DNA of 64,000 nucleotides from Amycolatopsis sp. GM8 (GCF_021653975.1 NZ_JAJKFK010000005.1:495696-559695); one strand, 5' to 3'. Shown: positions 1-8,613, numbered from the stretch's first letter. Notes: a model not told the origin generated them from the letters alone. Program-made: numbers and translations.

Positions 1-203
1 ACGATGCCCGCACCCTCGTGCCCCATCGCGAACGGCAGGATGCCCACATGCGAATCGCCGGTCGCATGATGGTCGTCGGAGTGGCACATGCCCGACGCGA
101 CGACCTTGACCTCGAGTTCGTCGGCCCTCGGCTCGTCGACCTCGAGATCGATCACTTCCAGCCGGCCGGGCACCTCGGCGATGACTGCTCCACGCGTGCG
201 CAT
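1..203 (-). CDS. Zn-dependent alcohol dehydrogenase, N-terminal part (runs off left edge)
   Basis: Only the first 67 or so residues are in the window. They form the GroES-like N-terminus of a medium-chain zinc alcohol dehydrogenase: GMCHSDDHHATGD carries the catalytic zinc ligand Cys40, followed by GHEGAGIV with His62-Glu63. The DDHHATGD spacing resembles the NDMA-dependent mycofactocin-associated class, but the C-terminus is missing so this is only likely. The ATG is preceded by GGAAAGGAAAAAGAGC, a good ribosome site. It is the last gene seen of a minus-strand operon, 34 bp after the aldehyde dehydrogenase; a paired alcohol and aldehyde oxidation is inferred. Confidence 0.85.
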   Translation of the reverse strand, partial: MRTRGAVIAEVPGRLEVIDLEVDEPRADELEVKVVASGMCHSDDHHATGDSHVGILPFAMGHEGAGI

Positions 204-237
204 GCTCTTTTTCCTTTCCTGCCAAGCGGTCCGTGTA

Positions 238-1713
238 TCAACGATCGAGCAGGGTGATGACCGACTTCGTCTCCAGATACCCGTCGATCGCTTCGAAGCC
301 GTTCTCCCGGCCCCAGCCGGATTGGCGGTAGCCGCCCATCGGCATCTGCACGCCTCCGGCGCGATGCACGTTGACGCCGACGCGTCCCACCCGGAGCCGG
401 CGGGCCACCGCATGCGCCCAGCCGACGTCCCGGGTCCAGACACTGGCGGCGAGGCCGTACGTGCTGTCGTTCGCGGCCGCCACCGCCGCGTCGACGTCGG
501 AGAACCGCATCGCGCCGATGACGGGCCCGAAGATCTCTTCCTTCATCAGCGTCATGGCGGGATCGACCTCGGTGACGACCGTCGGCGCGAAGAAGTAGCC
601 GCGGTCCCCGACCTGCCGGCCACCGGTCACGATCTTCGCCCCTTCGGCGACACCGCCCCGCACATAGCCCGTGACGCGCTCCAGTTGCCGTTCGGAGATC
701 AACGGGCCCAGATCGACCCCCGGCTCGGTCCGGTACCCCAGCTTGAGGGACTGCCCGACGGCCGCGATTCCCTCGACCAGCTCGTCGTAGACGTCGTCAT
801 GGGCGAAAAGCCTGGTGCCCGCGGCGCAGATCTGACCGGTGTTCCAGAAGATGCCGGACGCGATGCCTTGCACGGCCGCGTCGAGGTCCGCGTCGGGCAG
901 GACGATCACGGGCGACTTGCCCCCGAGTTCGAGCTGCAGCTTCTTGAGGTTCCCGGCCGCGGCGCGGACGATGCTCCGGCCGACCGCGGTGGAGCCCGTG
1001 AAGCTCACCTTGTCGATGTCGTCGTGCGCGGCAATGGCCGCGCCCACCGGAACTCCGTACCCCGTAACGATATTGACGACACCATCGGGCACACCGGCTT
1101 CGAGCAGGATCCGCCCGAGCCACAACGCGGACAGCGGGGTCTCCTCCGAGGGCTTCAGCACGCAGGTGCACCCGGCGGCCAGCGCCGGCGCCACCTTCAG
1201 CGCGGCGGCCGCCAAGGGCGCGTTCCAGGGCACGATCATCCCGGCCACGCCGACGGGCTCGCGGAGGGTGCGCCCCTCGAACCGCCGGTCCGCCGTCCCG
1301 ATATCGACCGTCGTGCCGTGAATCTTGTCCGCCCAGCCCGCGTAGTAGCGGAACTGGCTGACGACCTCGCCCAGCATCAGCCGCGCCTGCGGGACCGGGT
1401 TGCCCAGGTTCAGGCTCTCCAGGTCGGCGATCTGGTCGAGGTTCGCTTCGACCAGATCCGCCACCCGCCACAGCACGGCGGCGCGCTGGGCGCCGGACAG
1501 CCGGCCCCACCGGCCGTCCTCGAAGGCCTCGCGTGCCGCGGCGACCGCATCGTCCACATCGGACTCGGCCGCCTCGGCGACCTGACTGACGATCTCCCCG
1601 GTGCCCGGGTCGCGGACGTCGAAGACGTTGCCGCTGCGGGCCGCACGCCACTGGCCGGCGATCAGCATCCGGCCCGGTTTCTCCAGCGAGTCAAAGGCGA
1701 TGGTCGAACTCAT
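238..1713 (-). CDS. NAD(P)-dependent aldehyde dehydrogenase
   Basis: A 491-residue protein of normal ALDH-superfamily length that oxidises an aldehyde to its acid. The full motif set is visible: VPWNAPL (Asn164, oxyanion), VSFTGSTAVG nucleotide-binding turn (about 237-245), the general-base Glu262 in ELGGKSP, and the nucleophile Cys296 in NTGQICAAGTR. The ATG follows the upstream crotonase stop by 17 bp with GAGGAC as ribosome site, so the two are one transcript. The substrate is unknown; operon partners (CoA-transferase, crotonase, ADH) point to breakdown of an alcohol or aldehyde that is then activated as a CoA thioester. Confidence 0.93.
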   Translation of the reverse strand: MSSTIAFDSLEKPGRMLIAGQWRAARSGNVFDVRDPGTGEIVSQVAEAAESDVDDAVAAAREAFEDGRWGRLSGAQRAAVLWRVADLVEANLDQIADLESLNLGNPVPQARLMLGEVVSQFRYYAGWADKIHGTTVDIGTADRRFEGRTLREPVGVAGMIVPWNAPLAAAALKVAPALAAGCTCVLKPSEETPLSALWLGRILLEAGVPDGVVNIVTGYGVPVGAAIAAHDDIDKVSFTGSTAVGRSIVRAAAGNLKKLQLELGGKSPVIVLPDADLDAAVQGIASGIFWNTGQICAAGTRLFAHDDVYDELVEGIAAVGQSLKLGYRTEPGVDLGPLISERQLERVTGYVRGGVAEGAKIVTGGRQVGDRGYFFAPTVVTEVDPAMTLMKEEIFGPVIGAMRFSDVDAAVAAANDSTYGLAASVWTRDVGWAHAVARRLRVGRVGVNVHRAGGVQMPMGGYRQSGWGRENGFEAIDGYLETKSVITLLDR

Positions 1714-1730
1714 GACAGTCCTCTACCCGG

Positions 1731-2507
1731 TCAGTTTCCGTGGAAAGTGGGGGCGCGTCCGGTTCGGAAGGCGTCGAGCGCTTCGGTCGCGTCGCCGGTC
1801 GCGGCGATCATGGCGAAGTGTGACGAGATGAGGTCGAGCGCGGTGGGCAGGTCGTGGCGGGCGCCCTGCCGGACGGCGCGCTTGATGACCTGGACCGCCA
1901 AGGGTGGCCGGTTGGCGAGCAGTTCGGCGAACTCAGCGGCGGCGGCTAACGGATCGTCGGTGAGTTCGTCGACGATGCCGAGCGCCAGGGCCTGCTCGGC
2001 GGGCACGGATTCGCCGGTCCACAGTAGACGGAGCGCGCGTGAAGTGCCGACAACGCGCGGGAGGAGCCAGCAGCCGCCGTCACCGGGGACGGCGCCGACC
2101 CGGATGTAGCCCTCACTGAAGGTGGCCGCGGGTGAGGCGATGCGATAGTCGCACAGCAGGGCCATGTCCATGCCGGCGCCGACCGCGGCCCCGGGGATGG
2201 CCGCGATGACTGGCTTGTCGACCTGTTCGAGCGTGAGGGCCACCTGATGGACGTGCCGGGTGAGCGCCTGCTTGACCCAGACCGGGTCGTTGCCGTGCTC
2301 GGCCAGCACTTCGAGGTCGATGCCGGAGCAGAACGCGTCAGCGGCTCCGGTCACGACGATGGCTCGGATCGCGTTGTCCGCCTGGGCGTCGAGCAACGCC
2401 CGCACCCAGTCGCCGAGCATGTCGATGGTGAGGGCGTTCTTGCGGTCCGGACGGTTGAGGGTGATGGTCGCGACCGGCCCGGTCTTGTCGTAGTCCAGCT
2501 CAGCCAT
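1731..2507 (-). CDS. Crotonase (enoyl-CoA hydratase/isomerase) family protein
   Basis: About 258 residues with the crotonase fold: PDRKNALT, then ATP-independent CoA-binding loop ADAFCSGIDLEVL and oxyanion loop GAAVGAGMDMALLCDYR. The two glutamates that catalyse hydration in rat mitochondrial hydratase (Glu144, Glu164) are replaced here by Asp (GMDMA) and Tyr (SEGYIRVG), while VPGDGGCWLLPR retains an Asp as in PaaG-type isomerases. An isomerase or other crotonase activity is therefore more likely than classical hydratase. I chose ATGGCTGAG at 2507, which overlaps the CoA-transferase stop by 8 nt; an in-frame ATG four codons upstream (2519) is also possible. Confidence 0.85.
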   Translation of the reverse strand: MAELDYDKTGPVATITLNRPDRKNALTIDMLGDWVRALLDAQADNAIRAIVVTGAADAFCSGIDLEVLAEHGNDPVWVKQALTRHVHQVALTLEQVDKPVIAAIPGAAVGAGMDMALLCDYRIASPAATFSEGYIRVGAVPGDGGCWLLPRVVGTSRALRLLWTGESVPAEQALALGIVDELTDDPLAAAAEFAELLANRPPLAVQVIKRAVRQGARHDLPTALDLISSHFAMIAATGDATEALDAFRTGRAPTFHGN

Positions 2508-3675
2508 CGACCGTCCCATTCGTGGTGGCGGGGGTGAGCATGGCGAGCACGCTCTCGGTGTCGGCGCCGAGCAGCGGGGCCCAGTCGCGTTGTGGTGGCG
2601 GGTTGGTGCCGGTGGGCCCGGTCGCGCGGGGCAACCGCAAGGGACCTTCGGAGGGGTGCTCGACCGGGGTGAAGAAGCCCGTGGCGACGAGCTGGGGGTC
2701 GCCGGCCAGCTCGGCCAGCCGGTTGACCGGGCCGATCGGGATCTTGTGGGACCCCAGCAGGTCGATCCATTCCCGGCTGGTGCGCTCGGCGAGCTTTTCG
2801 GCGACGAGCTGGTAGAGCTCGTCGATGTGCTGGGTGCGTTCGCGGATCGTGCGGTAGCGGGGTGATTCGGCCAGTTCGGGCCGGCCGATGAGGTCGAAGA
2901 ACACCCGCCAATGCCGGTCGGTGTAGATGAGGACGGACACGGCGCCGTCCTTGGTGGCGTAGGGGCGGCGGTGTTTCGACGCGGTCCGGCCGTAGCCCGG
3001 CGGCCCGGCCGGCGGGTCGAACACGTGTCCGCCCTGCTGGTCGACGAGGTTGAAGGCGGTCATGGTCTCGAGCATCGGGATGTCCAGCGCGACTCCCCGG
3101 CCGGTCCGGTCCCGCTGCCGGAGCGCGGCGAGCAGGGCGGCGGTCCCGTAGAGCCCGACGACCTTGTCGGTCAGCGCGCTGCGGACGTAGGCCGGGTCGG
3201 CTCCGGTCCGCTGCAGGTCGGCCACGCCGCTGCGGGCCTGGATGATGTCGTCGTAGGCGGGCTCGTCGGCGGCCGGACCGCCCCGGCCGAAGCCGCGGAA
3301 CGCGAGGGCGACACAGCGCGGATGGCGCCGCACGATGCTGTCGGCGTCCAAACCGAGGTCCCGCGCCGAATCGGGCCGCAGCGCGTGCACGACGACGTCA
3401 CACCAGTCCAGCAGCCCGGACAGTGACTCCGCGCCCGCCGGTGACTTGAGATCCAGCACGACGCTGCGCTTGCCGCGGTTCGCATTGAGGAAGAACGGGC
3501 CCATCCCGGTGCCGTGGATGTCGTCGATGTAGCGGGCCGGATCCCCTTGGGGTGGCTCGACCTTCACCACTTCGGCGCCCCATTGGGCCAGCAGCATCGT
3601 GCAGTACGGCCCCATCAGGGTGGAGCTCAGATCGACGACCCGCAGGCCCGCCAGGGCCGGTTCGAACGAATCCAC
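2500..3675 (-). CDS. Class III (CaiB/BaiF) CoA-transferase
   Basis: 391 residues. The N-terminus LAGLRVVDLSSTLMGPYC and VVKVEPPQGDPAR are the characteristic start of family III CoA-transferases, which move CoA between acyl groups through an aspartyl-CoA thioester; the catalytic Asp is the one in GVALDIPMLETM (about residue 150). The open frame continues upstream without a plausible product, so I chose the GTG at 3675, which shares one base with the TAG of the preceding membrane protein: translational coupling. The acyl substrate cannot be read from the sequence. Confidence 0.9.
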   Translation of the reverse strand: MDSFEPALAGLRVVDLSSTLMGPYCTMLLAQWGAEVVKVEPPQGDPARYIDDIHGTGMGPFFLNANRGKRSVVLDLKSPAGAESLSGLLDWCDVVVHALRPDSARDLGLDADSIVRRHPRCVALAFRGFGRGGPAADEPAYDDIIQARSGVADLQRTGADPAYVRSALTDKVVGLYGTAALLAALRQRDRTGRGVALDIPMLETMTAFNLVDQQGGHVFDPPAGPPGYGRTASKHRRPYATKDGAVSVLIYTDRHWRVFFDLIGRPELAESPRYRTIRERTQHIDELYQLVAEKLAERTSREWIDLLGSHKIPIGPVNRLAELAGDPQLVATGFFTPVEHPSEGPLRLPRATGPTGTNPPPQRDWAPLLGADTESVLAMLTPATTNGTVDG

Positions 3676-4118
3676 TATGCGGCGTCCACACCCGTGGCGG
3701 GGGTGCGGCGGCGCAGCACCGTACCGAGTGCGTGCAGTCCGGCGGACGCGATGAACGCGTAGATCGGGAAGGCCACCGGGTCGAAGTCCGTCATGTCCTT
3801 GCCGGGCAGGAAGGTGTGGATGCCGACCACGGTCAGGGCGGCGACCAGCCCCGCGACGGCTCCGCGCAGGGCGGCCGACCACCAGCGCAGGTGCTCGAGC
3901 CCGGCGATGGTAGCGCCGAGGATGCCGAGGCCCTGCCACGTCCACCAGGCCGGCTCCGCCCACTTGAGCATGAAGGCCGCCACGACACCGAACAGGATCG
4001 GAATGACGATCACAGCGACGGACTGCCGGGCCCGCGACCGCCCGGCGAACAGCGGTGGCGTGCGGACCGAATGCTCGTCCCGGGCTGCCTGGATTTTCGG
4101 CTCTTGGGTTTCAGACAT
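3675..4118 (-). CDS. Small integral membrane protein, first gene of catabolic operon
   Basis: 147 residues with four predicted membrane segments (about 35-55, 62-80, 90-108 and 118-138) and a polar N-terminus. I do not recognise a named family; the profile resembles small tripartite-transporter-type (TctB-like) or DUF-type membrane subunits, but that is not established. The ATG at 4118 has a strong GAGGAGG ribosome site nine bases upstream, which rules out the earlier ATG at 4154. It leads the operon with the CoA-transferase, so a role in uptake or sensing of the catabolised substrate is an inference. Confidence 0.7.
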   Translation of the reverse strand: MSETQEPKIQAARDEHSVRTPPLFAGRSRARQSVAVIVIPILFGVVAAFMLKWAEPAWWTWQGLGILGATIAGLEHLRWWSAALRGAVAGLVAALTVVGIHTFLPGKDMTDFDPVAFPIYAFIASAGLHALGTVLRRRTPATGVDAA

Positions 4119-4225
4119 GGATCTGGACCTCCTCGGCGTTGAGGGGCAGGGCACGGCGGGTCTTCATCTGGCTGTCGTCCTCGGGTCCATGTAGTGGCGT
4201 CGTCACGGTCTCGGGGGGGCAAGAG

Positions 4226-4275
4226 AGTAGAACAAGGAGACCAACTCTATGTCAACCACCATAGACTAAATTAGT
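4226..4275 (-). promoter_or_regulatory. Promoter with overlapping inverted repeats for the catabolic operon
   Basis: On the minus strand a perfect -35 TTGACA (4255-4250) is followed after 18 bp by TCTACT (4231-4226, four of six matches to TATAAT). The -35 is overlapped by TCTATG-N8-CATAGA (4246-4265), and ACTAA-A-TTAGT (4265-4275) is a perfect 5-1-5 palindrome just upstream. This layout suits repression by a TetR- or GntR-type factor not encoded nearby. The remaining gap 4119-4421 holds an untranslated leader of about 100 nt towards 4118 and nothing else that I can support. Confidence 0.6.
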
Positions 4276-4421
4276 ACGAACGCAACATGTCGCCCATCGC
4301 GAAGCGCCAACCGGGGCCTGCCTCCCAGCGGCGGCTCAGACGATCTCGCACCGGCGTCGGCACTCAGCTTCCGCTCAACGAAGGGTGGCTAGCTTGGGGC
4401 CGAGGCTAGGACGGTGGGCTG

Positions 4422-5009
4422 ATGGATGCGAGACCGGTCGCGGTGGTCAGTGGGGTCGCCGGGAGCTGCGGCGGCGCGGTCGTCGGCGCATTGGCGACCC
4501 ACTTCACGGTGTGGTTGGCCTGTCACGACGACTTCGAAACGCACCAGGCGGACTCGTTCGGTGTGCCGCGCGGCCGGTGCTGGTGGATCGATCGGGATGA
4601 TCGTCCGCCCGGGATGACGAAGGTGTGCGCGCTGGTGCATTGCGCCGCGCCTGCCGTGGCCGGGTCGGTCGCCGGCACGCCGGTCGAACAATGGACGGAC
4701 GTTTTCCGGCGGGACATTTTCACCGTGGCGGCGGTGACCCGGCGGCTGCTGCCCGCGCTGCGTCGCGAGCACGGCCACGTGATCATCGAGCGGCCGGTCT
4801 CGCCGGAGCGATCCGTGGTCGGACGGGCGAGTGCGTCGGCAATGCGGATGTTCGCGGAGGCACTTCGTGCCGAGGAGCGGGCAAGCGGTGTTCGGGTGAC
4901 CGAGATCGACGCGGCGGTGTACGGCTCCGGAACGCCGTGGCCGGCCTGTCTCTCGGCGGCGGTCGCGACGGTGTCGGCCTTCTCAGCGTCCTCACAGCAC
5001 CGGTCGTGA
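4422..5009 (+). CDS. Degenerate short-chain dehydrogenase/reductase-like protein
   Basis: 195 residues, about 50 short of a normal SDR. The N-terminus VVSGVAGSCGGAVVGAL mimics the SDR dinucleotide-binding TGxxxGxG turn, and VHCAAPAVAGS sits where NNAG normally lies. The catalytic YxxxK is absent: the expected YSASK reads ASASA in GRASASAMRMFAEALRAEE. Codon use is normal for the window, so it is expressed coding sequence rather than a random frame. It may be a catalytically dead SDR or a gene on its way to becoming a pseudogene. It lies divergent from the catabolic operon and 37 bp before a lipoprotein esterase. Confidence 0.6.
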   Translation: MDARPVAVVSGVAGSCGGAVVGALATHFTVWLACHDDFETHQADSFGVPRGRCWWIDRDDRPPGMTKVCALVHCAAPAVAGSVAGTPVEQWTDVFRRDIFTVAAVTRRLLPALRREHGHVIIERPVSPERSVVGRASASAMRMFAEALRAEERASGVRVTEIDAAVYGSGTPWPACLSAAVATVSAFSASSQHRS

Positions 5010-5046
5010 ACTGTGCGGGCACGACCGGGAGGACGACTGGGGAACG

Positions 5047-5958
5047 ATGGCGCGAAATGTTGCGGTGCTCGCCGTGCTGGTGCTGGCCGCTGCCCTCGTC
5101 GCGGCGTGCGGTGACGCGCCCGCCGGTCCCGACCTCGTGTCGGAAGACCCGCCGCCGCCGGTGACCGGCACGGTTTCGACGGTGACGATTCCGGCCACCG
5201 CATCGGGTTTCGCGGCCCGTGACGCGCATCTGTACCTGCCGCCCGGCTACCACCCCGGTCAGGCCCAGCGGCTGCCCGTGCTGGTCATGCTGGCCGGTGT
5301 GCCCGGCAACACCGGCGACTGGTTCACCAGCGGTGAGATCCAGCCGGCGCTGGATGAGTTCGCCGCGGGGCACGCGGGTGTGGCCCCCATCGTGGTCGCG
5401 CCCGACGACACCGGAACCGGCGACGAAGACCTGCTGTGCATGGACAGCCCGCGCGCCAAGCTGGACACGTACCTCAGCCGCGACGTCCCGCGCTGGGTCA
5501 CCCAGAACCTGGCCGCCGACCCGGATTCCCGGCACTGGGCGGTCGCCGGGCTGTCCTACGGCGGCACCTGCGCCTACGAGCTGGCCGTGCGCCACCCGGC
5601 GCAGTTCCCCACGTTCGCCGACTTCTCCGGTGAGGAACGCCCGATGCACGACACGGTCGCCGCGGCCGTGAACGACATCTTCGCCGGTGACAACACGGCC
5701 TACCGCCGTCAGGACCCGCTCGCGATCCTGGCCCAGCGGACGTTCCGTGGCACCGCGGGAATGATCACGGTCGGCGCCGACGACGAGCCGTACACGTCCG
5801 AGCAGCAGACCGTTTTCCAGGCGTGCCGCCGCGCGGGCATGCAGGTGCAGTGGAAAACGTTGCCGGGCGGGCACGAGTGGAGCCTGTGGGCCGAGTTCTT
5901 CCGCCAGTCGCTGCCTTGGCTCGCCCAGCGGCTGGGCCTGGACCGAGTGCCGGGATGA
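5047..5958 (+). CDS. Secreted lipoprotein esterase (esterase D / mycolyltransferase-like fold)
   Basis: 303 residues. The N-terminus is a lipoprotein signal: charged start, hydrophobic stretch, lipobox LVAAC with lipidated Cys about residue 21. The mature part is an alpha/beta hydrolase of the putative-esterase family (PF00756 type): YLPPGYHPGQ at the start of the fold, nucleophile elbow GLSYGG, a late Asp in TVGADDEP and the His in GGHEWSLW, completing a Ser-Asp-His triad. It acts outside the membrane; the substrate is unknown. Its stop overlaps the ATG of the next esterase (ATGA), so the pair is translationally coupled. Confidence 0.85.
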   Translation: MARNVAVLAVLVLAAALVAACGDAPAGPDLVSEDPPPPVTGTVSTVTIPATASGFAARDAHLYLPPGYHPGQAQRLPVLVMLAGVPGNTGDWFTSGEIQPALDEFAAGHAGVAPIVVAPDDTGTGDEDLLCMDSPRAKLDTYLSRDVPRWVTQNLAADPDSRHWAVAGLSYGGTCAYELAVRHPAQFPTFADFSGEERPMHDTVAAAVNDIFAGDNTAYRRQDPLAILAQRTFRGTAGMITVGADDEPYTSEQQTVFQACRRAGMQVQWKTLPGGHEWSLWAEFFRQSLPWLAQRLGLDRVPG

Positions 5959-7127
5959 GATTCGCGGTCCCGGGTGACCCGACGATCCCCGACGAAGTCG
6001 CCCGGGAGGCACGTCAGCTCGGCCCGTTGGAGTCACCTCTGATCTGGGCCACTTTCACCGCCGTGGCGGTCGCCTGCGTGGTTCTCGCAATCGTTTTCCG
6101 CCGTCGCACGCGCGTCCGCCGCCGGGTTGTCGTCGTCGCGGTGTGTTGTGCGCTGCTCGCGGGCGTGACCGGGCTCAACAGCTATGTCGGCTACGTCCGC
6201 ACCGTGCACGACCTCGGCCGTCTCCTGGCACGAGGCGGCGGACCCGCCCGCGCCCTGGGCGGCCTGCTCGGCGGCGGCGAGCCCGCGCCGACCAGAAGCC
6301 GTCCGTGGCGCGACCACCTGCCGGCCGGACCGGACGCGGGGTCGGTCGAGCTGGTGGACCTGCCCGACCCGGCACTGGCGGTGCCCTCCGGCCGGAGCTA
6401 TGTACTGCTCCCGCCGGGTTACGCGGATCCGGTCAATGCCGGGCGGCGGTACCCCGTCGTATACCTGATCCACGGGTATCCCTATGGCGGTCCCGAGGAC
6501 TGGCTCACCGCCGGCGACGCACTAACGACACTGCGGCTGCTCTATCACCATCGGGCGCTCGCGCCGACGATCGTCGTCAGCGTCGACCTCACCGCGGGGC
6601 AGCCCAGCCGGGATTGGGAAGGTCTCGACGTACCGGGCGGGCCGCGGCTGGAGACCTACCTGACCCGGACCGTGGTGGACCAGATCGACCACCGCTACCG
6701 CACGGTCGCCGACCGTGCCCACCGCGCACTCGGCGGGATGTCCGGCGGTGCTTTCGCCGCGCTCAATGTCGGCCTGCACCAGGTCGGCCGGTTCGGCGTA
6801 CTGCTGCTGACCCTGCCGTACGACACGCTCGGCGACGACGCCGGCCTGCTCGGCACGGACCGGAAACTGCTCGCAGCCAACACGCCCCGGGATTACCTGC
6901 CCACGATGAAGTTCACCGGGCCGGTCGCGGTCCTGCTCACCGGCGGCAGCGGCGCCCCTGCCGACGTGACGACCGCTCAGCGGATCGCCGCCGCGCTCCG
7001 CGCCCGGGGGCAGATCGCCGTCGTCCACATCGGGCACGGGTTCAACCACACCTGGCACACCGCGCGTGCGACCCTGCCGTACCTGCTGGTCTTCGCCGAC
7101 CAGGCGTTCGGCGGGAAGCCGGGATGA
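5955..7127 (+). CDS. Membrane-anchored esterase of the same family
   Basis: 390 residues from the ATG at 5955, which overlaps the previous stop by four bases. Two N-terminal membrane helices (IWATFTAVAVACVVLAIVF and a second around residues 50-70) anchor an extracytoplasmic PF00756-type esterase domain: LLPPGYADP, the elbow GGMSGGAF with the nucleophilic Ser, and the terminal His in GHGFNHTW. It parallels the neighbouring lipoprotein in fold but not in anchoring, so the two may process a common cell-envelope or exogenous ester from different positions. Confidence 0.8.
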   Translation: MRFAVPGDPTIPDEVAREARQLGPLESPLIWATFTAVAVACVVLAIVFRRRTRVRRRVVVVAVCCALLAGVTGLNSYVGYVRTVHDLGRLLARGGGPARALGGLLGGGEPAPTRSRPWRDHLPAGPDAGSVELVDLPDPALAVPSGRSYVLLPPGYADPVNAGRRYPVVYLIHGYPYGGPEDWLTAGDALTTLRLLYHHRALAPTIVVSVDLTAGQPSRDWEGLDVPGGPRLETYLTRTVVDQIDHRYRTVADRAHRALGGMSGGAFAALNVGLHQVGRFGVLLLTLPYDTLGDDAGLLGTDRKLLAANTPRDYLPTMKFTGPVAVLLTGGSGAPADVTTAQRIAAALRARGQIAVVHIGHGFNHTWHTARATLPYLLVFADQAFGGKPG

Positions 7128-7134
7128 CAACGGA

Positions 7135-8613
7135 TCACGACTCGTGGACCAGCAACGGCTTGAGGGCTCGCTTAGCCTGCCGCCAGGCGTGGTCGAGGCG
7201 TGCCACCTGCGCGTCGGCGATCTCCCGTTCCCGCTGGTAGAGCACGCCGAAGACGAACCCGTCGCCCGAATCCGCCGCCAGTTCGCGCAGTTGCGCCCGC
7301 GCGACGACCGCGTCCTGGTACTCGCCCAGCAGATCCTGCAGTCCGATGAACCGAGCCAGCGCGGCATGAGCGGCCGACCGATTCAGCGGGCGGGCGGCCT
7401 CGGCGGCGTACCGCAACCGCTTGGCCGCCTTGCGCACCCGGTGCACCAGCTCATCACGGTCCGCGCCCGGCGGAGCGGCGTCCACGGCCCGCACCCTGGT
7501 GTCCACAGTAGACACCACGGCCGCCAGGGCCTTCGGAATCACCTTCACAGCCCCGTGCTCGGCCTTGGCGTTCGTGTCAACCAGATCGAGGGCATCGAGC
7601 AACCGCAGATACCGATCCGAGTCCAGCGCCTCGATGGCCACTCCGCGTGCCCGTTCCGCCCGATCGGCAAAGAACCGGTCCAGCCGCGCGCGAACCCGTT
7701 CGTCAGCCGGCTCGCGCTCCTCGTCCAGGCGCGCCACCAGCCGGGCCCACTGCACCTCGACATCCCGGGCCGCGCCGAGCTGGACACCGAGCCAGCCGAG
7801 CTCGCCGGCCAGGGCATCGGGCGGATTGCGCAACAACGTCCGGTAGCTGCGCAGCGTGCTGCGGGCCCGGCGGGCCGCCACTCGCATCCGGTGCACCGCA
7901 TCGGGTTCGTCGCGGCGAACCGCGACATCGCACGCCGCGAGCACCGCGGCCTGCTCACGCAGGTACGCCAGGACAACCTCGCCGGCCGTGGACTCGCGGT
8001 CGAGTTCCGGTGCCATCCGGCGCGGGACACCGAGCACGCGCGCGACCTTCGCCGGGCTGGCCGACCGCGTGATCCCCGCGTCCCGCAACCGGGCCTCGAC
8101 CGCGTCGGCCAGGCTCGGACCGCCCGCGGCCAGTTCGACCTCCACTTCGGACCATCGGTGCGGCTGGCCGTCCGGACCGGTGGCGTCGACCCGGTCCACC
8201 ACGACCTCGGCCAGCGGGATTTCGCCGGAGTCCAGCAATACGCGGCGCGTGCGGTCGGTGTGCAGGCGAGCCTGCGGTGCCAATGGCTCGGCCCGGGTGT
8301 ACGAGCGGACCATGGCGGCCAGCTCGCGCGGCACGCTGTCCTGGCTGGGCAGCCGAATCTCGGTGCGAGCGTCTTCTCCGGCGGGGATCTTCAGGTGCCA
8401 ACCGGCGTCGTCGCCGCCGCGGCGGCAGCGCAGGGTCACGCCGTGCCTGAGCAGGCGCAGGTCCGCCGTGTCGTAGTAGACGGCGTCGAGTGTCACACGC
8501 TCCGGCCCGGTCTCGCTCCCGACACCGGGCACCTCCGACAACGCGGGCACGTCACACCCCGGTGGCAGCTCGTACTTGCGCTCCACCTCGCGCACCGCCG
8601 TGCCCCGGGTCAT
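7135..8613 (-). CDS. CYTH-CHAD domain protein
   Basis: 492 residues with two domains. Residues about 5-195 are a CYTH triphosphate-tunnel domain, marked by the ExExK signature EVERK (9-13) and KIPAGEDARTEIRLP. Residues about 205-490 are a CHAD helical domain rich in conserved His and Arg or Lys (AVHRMRVAARRARSTLRSY, VRKAAKRLRYAAEA). CHAD proteins bind inorganic polyphosphate, and CYTH domains hydrolyse triphosphates, so polyphosphate or triphosphate metabolism is the likely area. It is convergent with the esterase gene and its start overlaps the flavodoxin stop by 4 bp. Confidence 0.9.
   Translation of the reverse strand: MTRGTAVREVERKYELPPGCDVPALSEVPGVGSETGPERVTLDAVYYDTADLRLLRHGVTLRCRRGGDDAGWHLKIPAGEDARTEIRLPSQDSVPRELAAMVRSYTRAEPLAPQARLHTDRTRRVLLDSGEIPLAEVVVDRVDATGPDGQPHRWSEVEVELAAGGPSLADAVEARLRDAGITRSASPAKVARVLGVPRRMAPELDRESTAGEVVLAYLREQAAVLAACDVAVRRDEPDAVHRMRVAARRARSTLRSYRTLLRNPPDALAGELGWLGVQLGAARDVEVQWARLVARLDEEREPADERVRARLDRFFADRAERARGVAIEALDSDRYLRLLDALDLVDTNAKAEHGAVKVIPKALAAVVSTVDTRVRAVDAAPPGADRDELVHRVRKAAKRLRYAAEAARPLNRSAAHAALARFIGLQDLLGEYQDAVVARAQLRELAADSGDGFVFGVLYQREREIADAQVARLDHAWRQAKRALKPLLVHES

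Noticed and set aside
88-2109. 673-residue plus-strand open frame over the dehydrogenase genes
   Set aside because: Shadow of the aldehyde dehydrogenase and crotonase genes, which have complete catalytic motifs.
3676-3963. N-terminal extension of the CoA-transferase frame
   Set aside because: It overlaps the membrane protein gene, lacks family similarity, and the GTG at 3675 is exactly at the conserved start.
4111-4170. Short upstream frame (18 codons) overlapping the first catabolic gene start
   Set aside because: Its ribosome site is poor and the peptide has no runs of one amino acid; likely chance.
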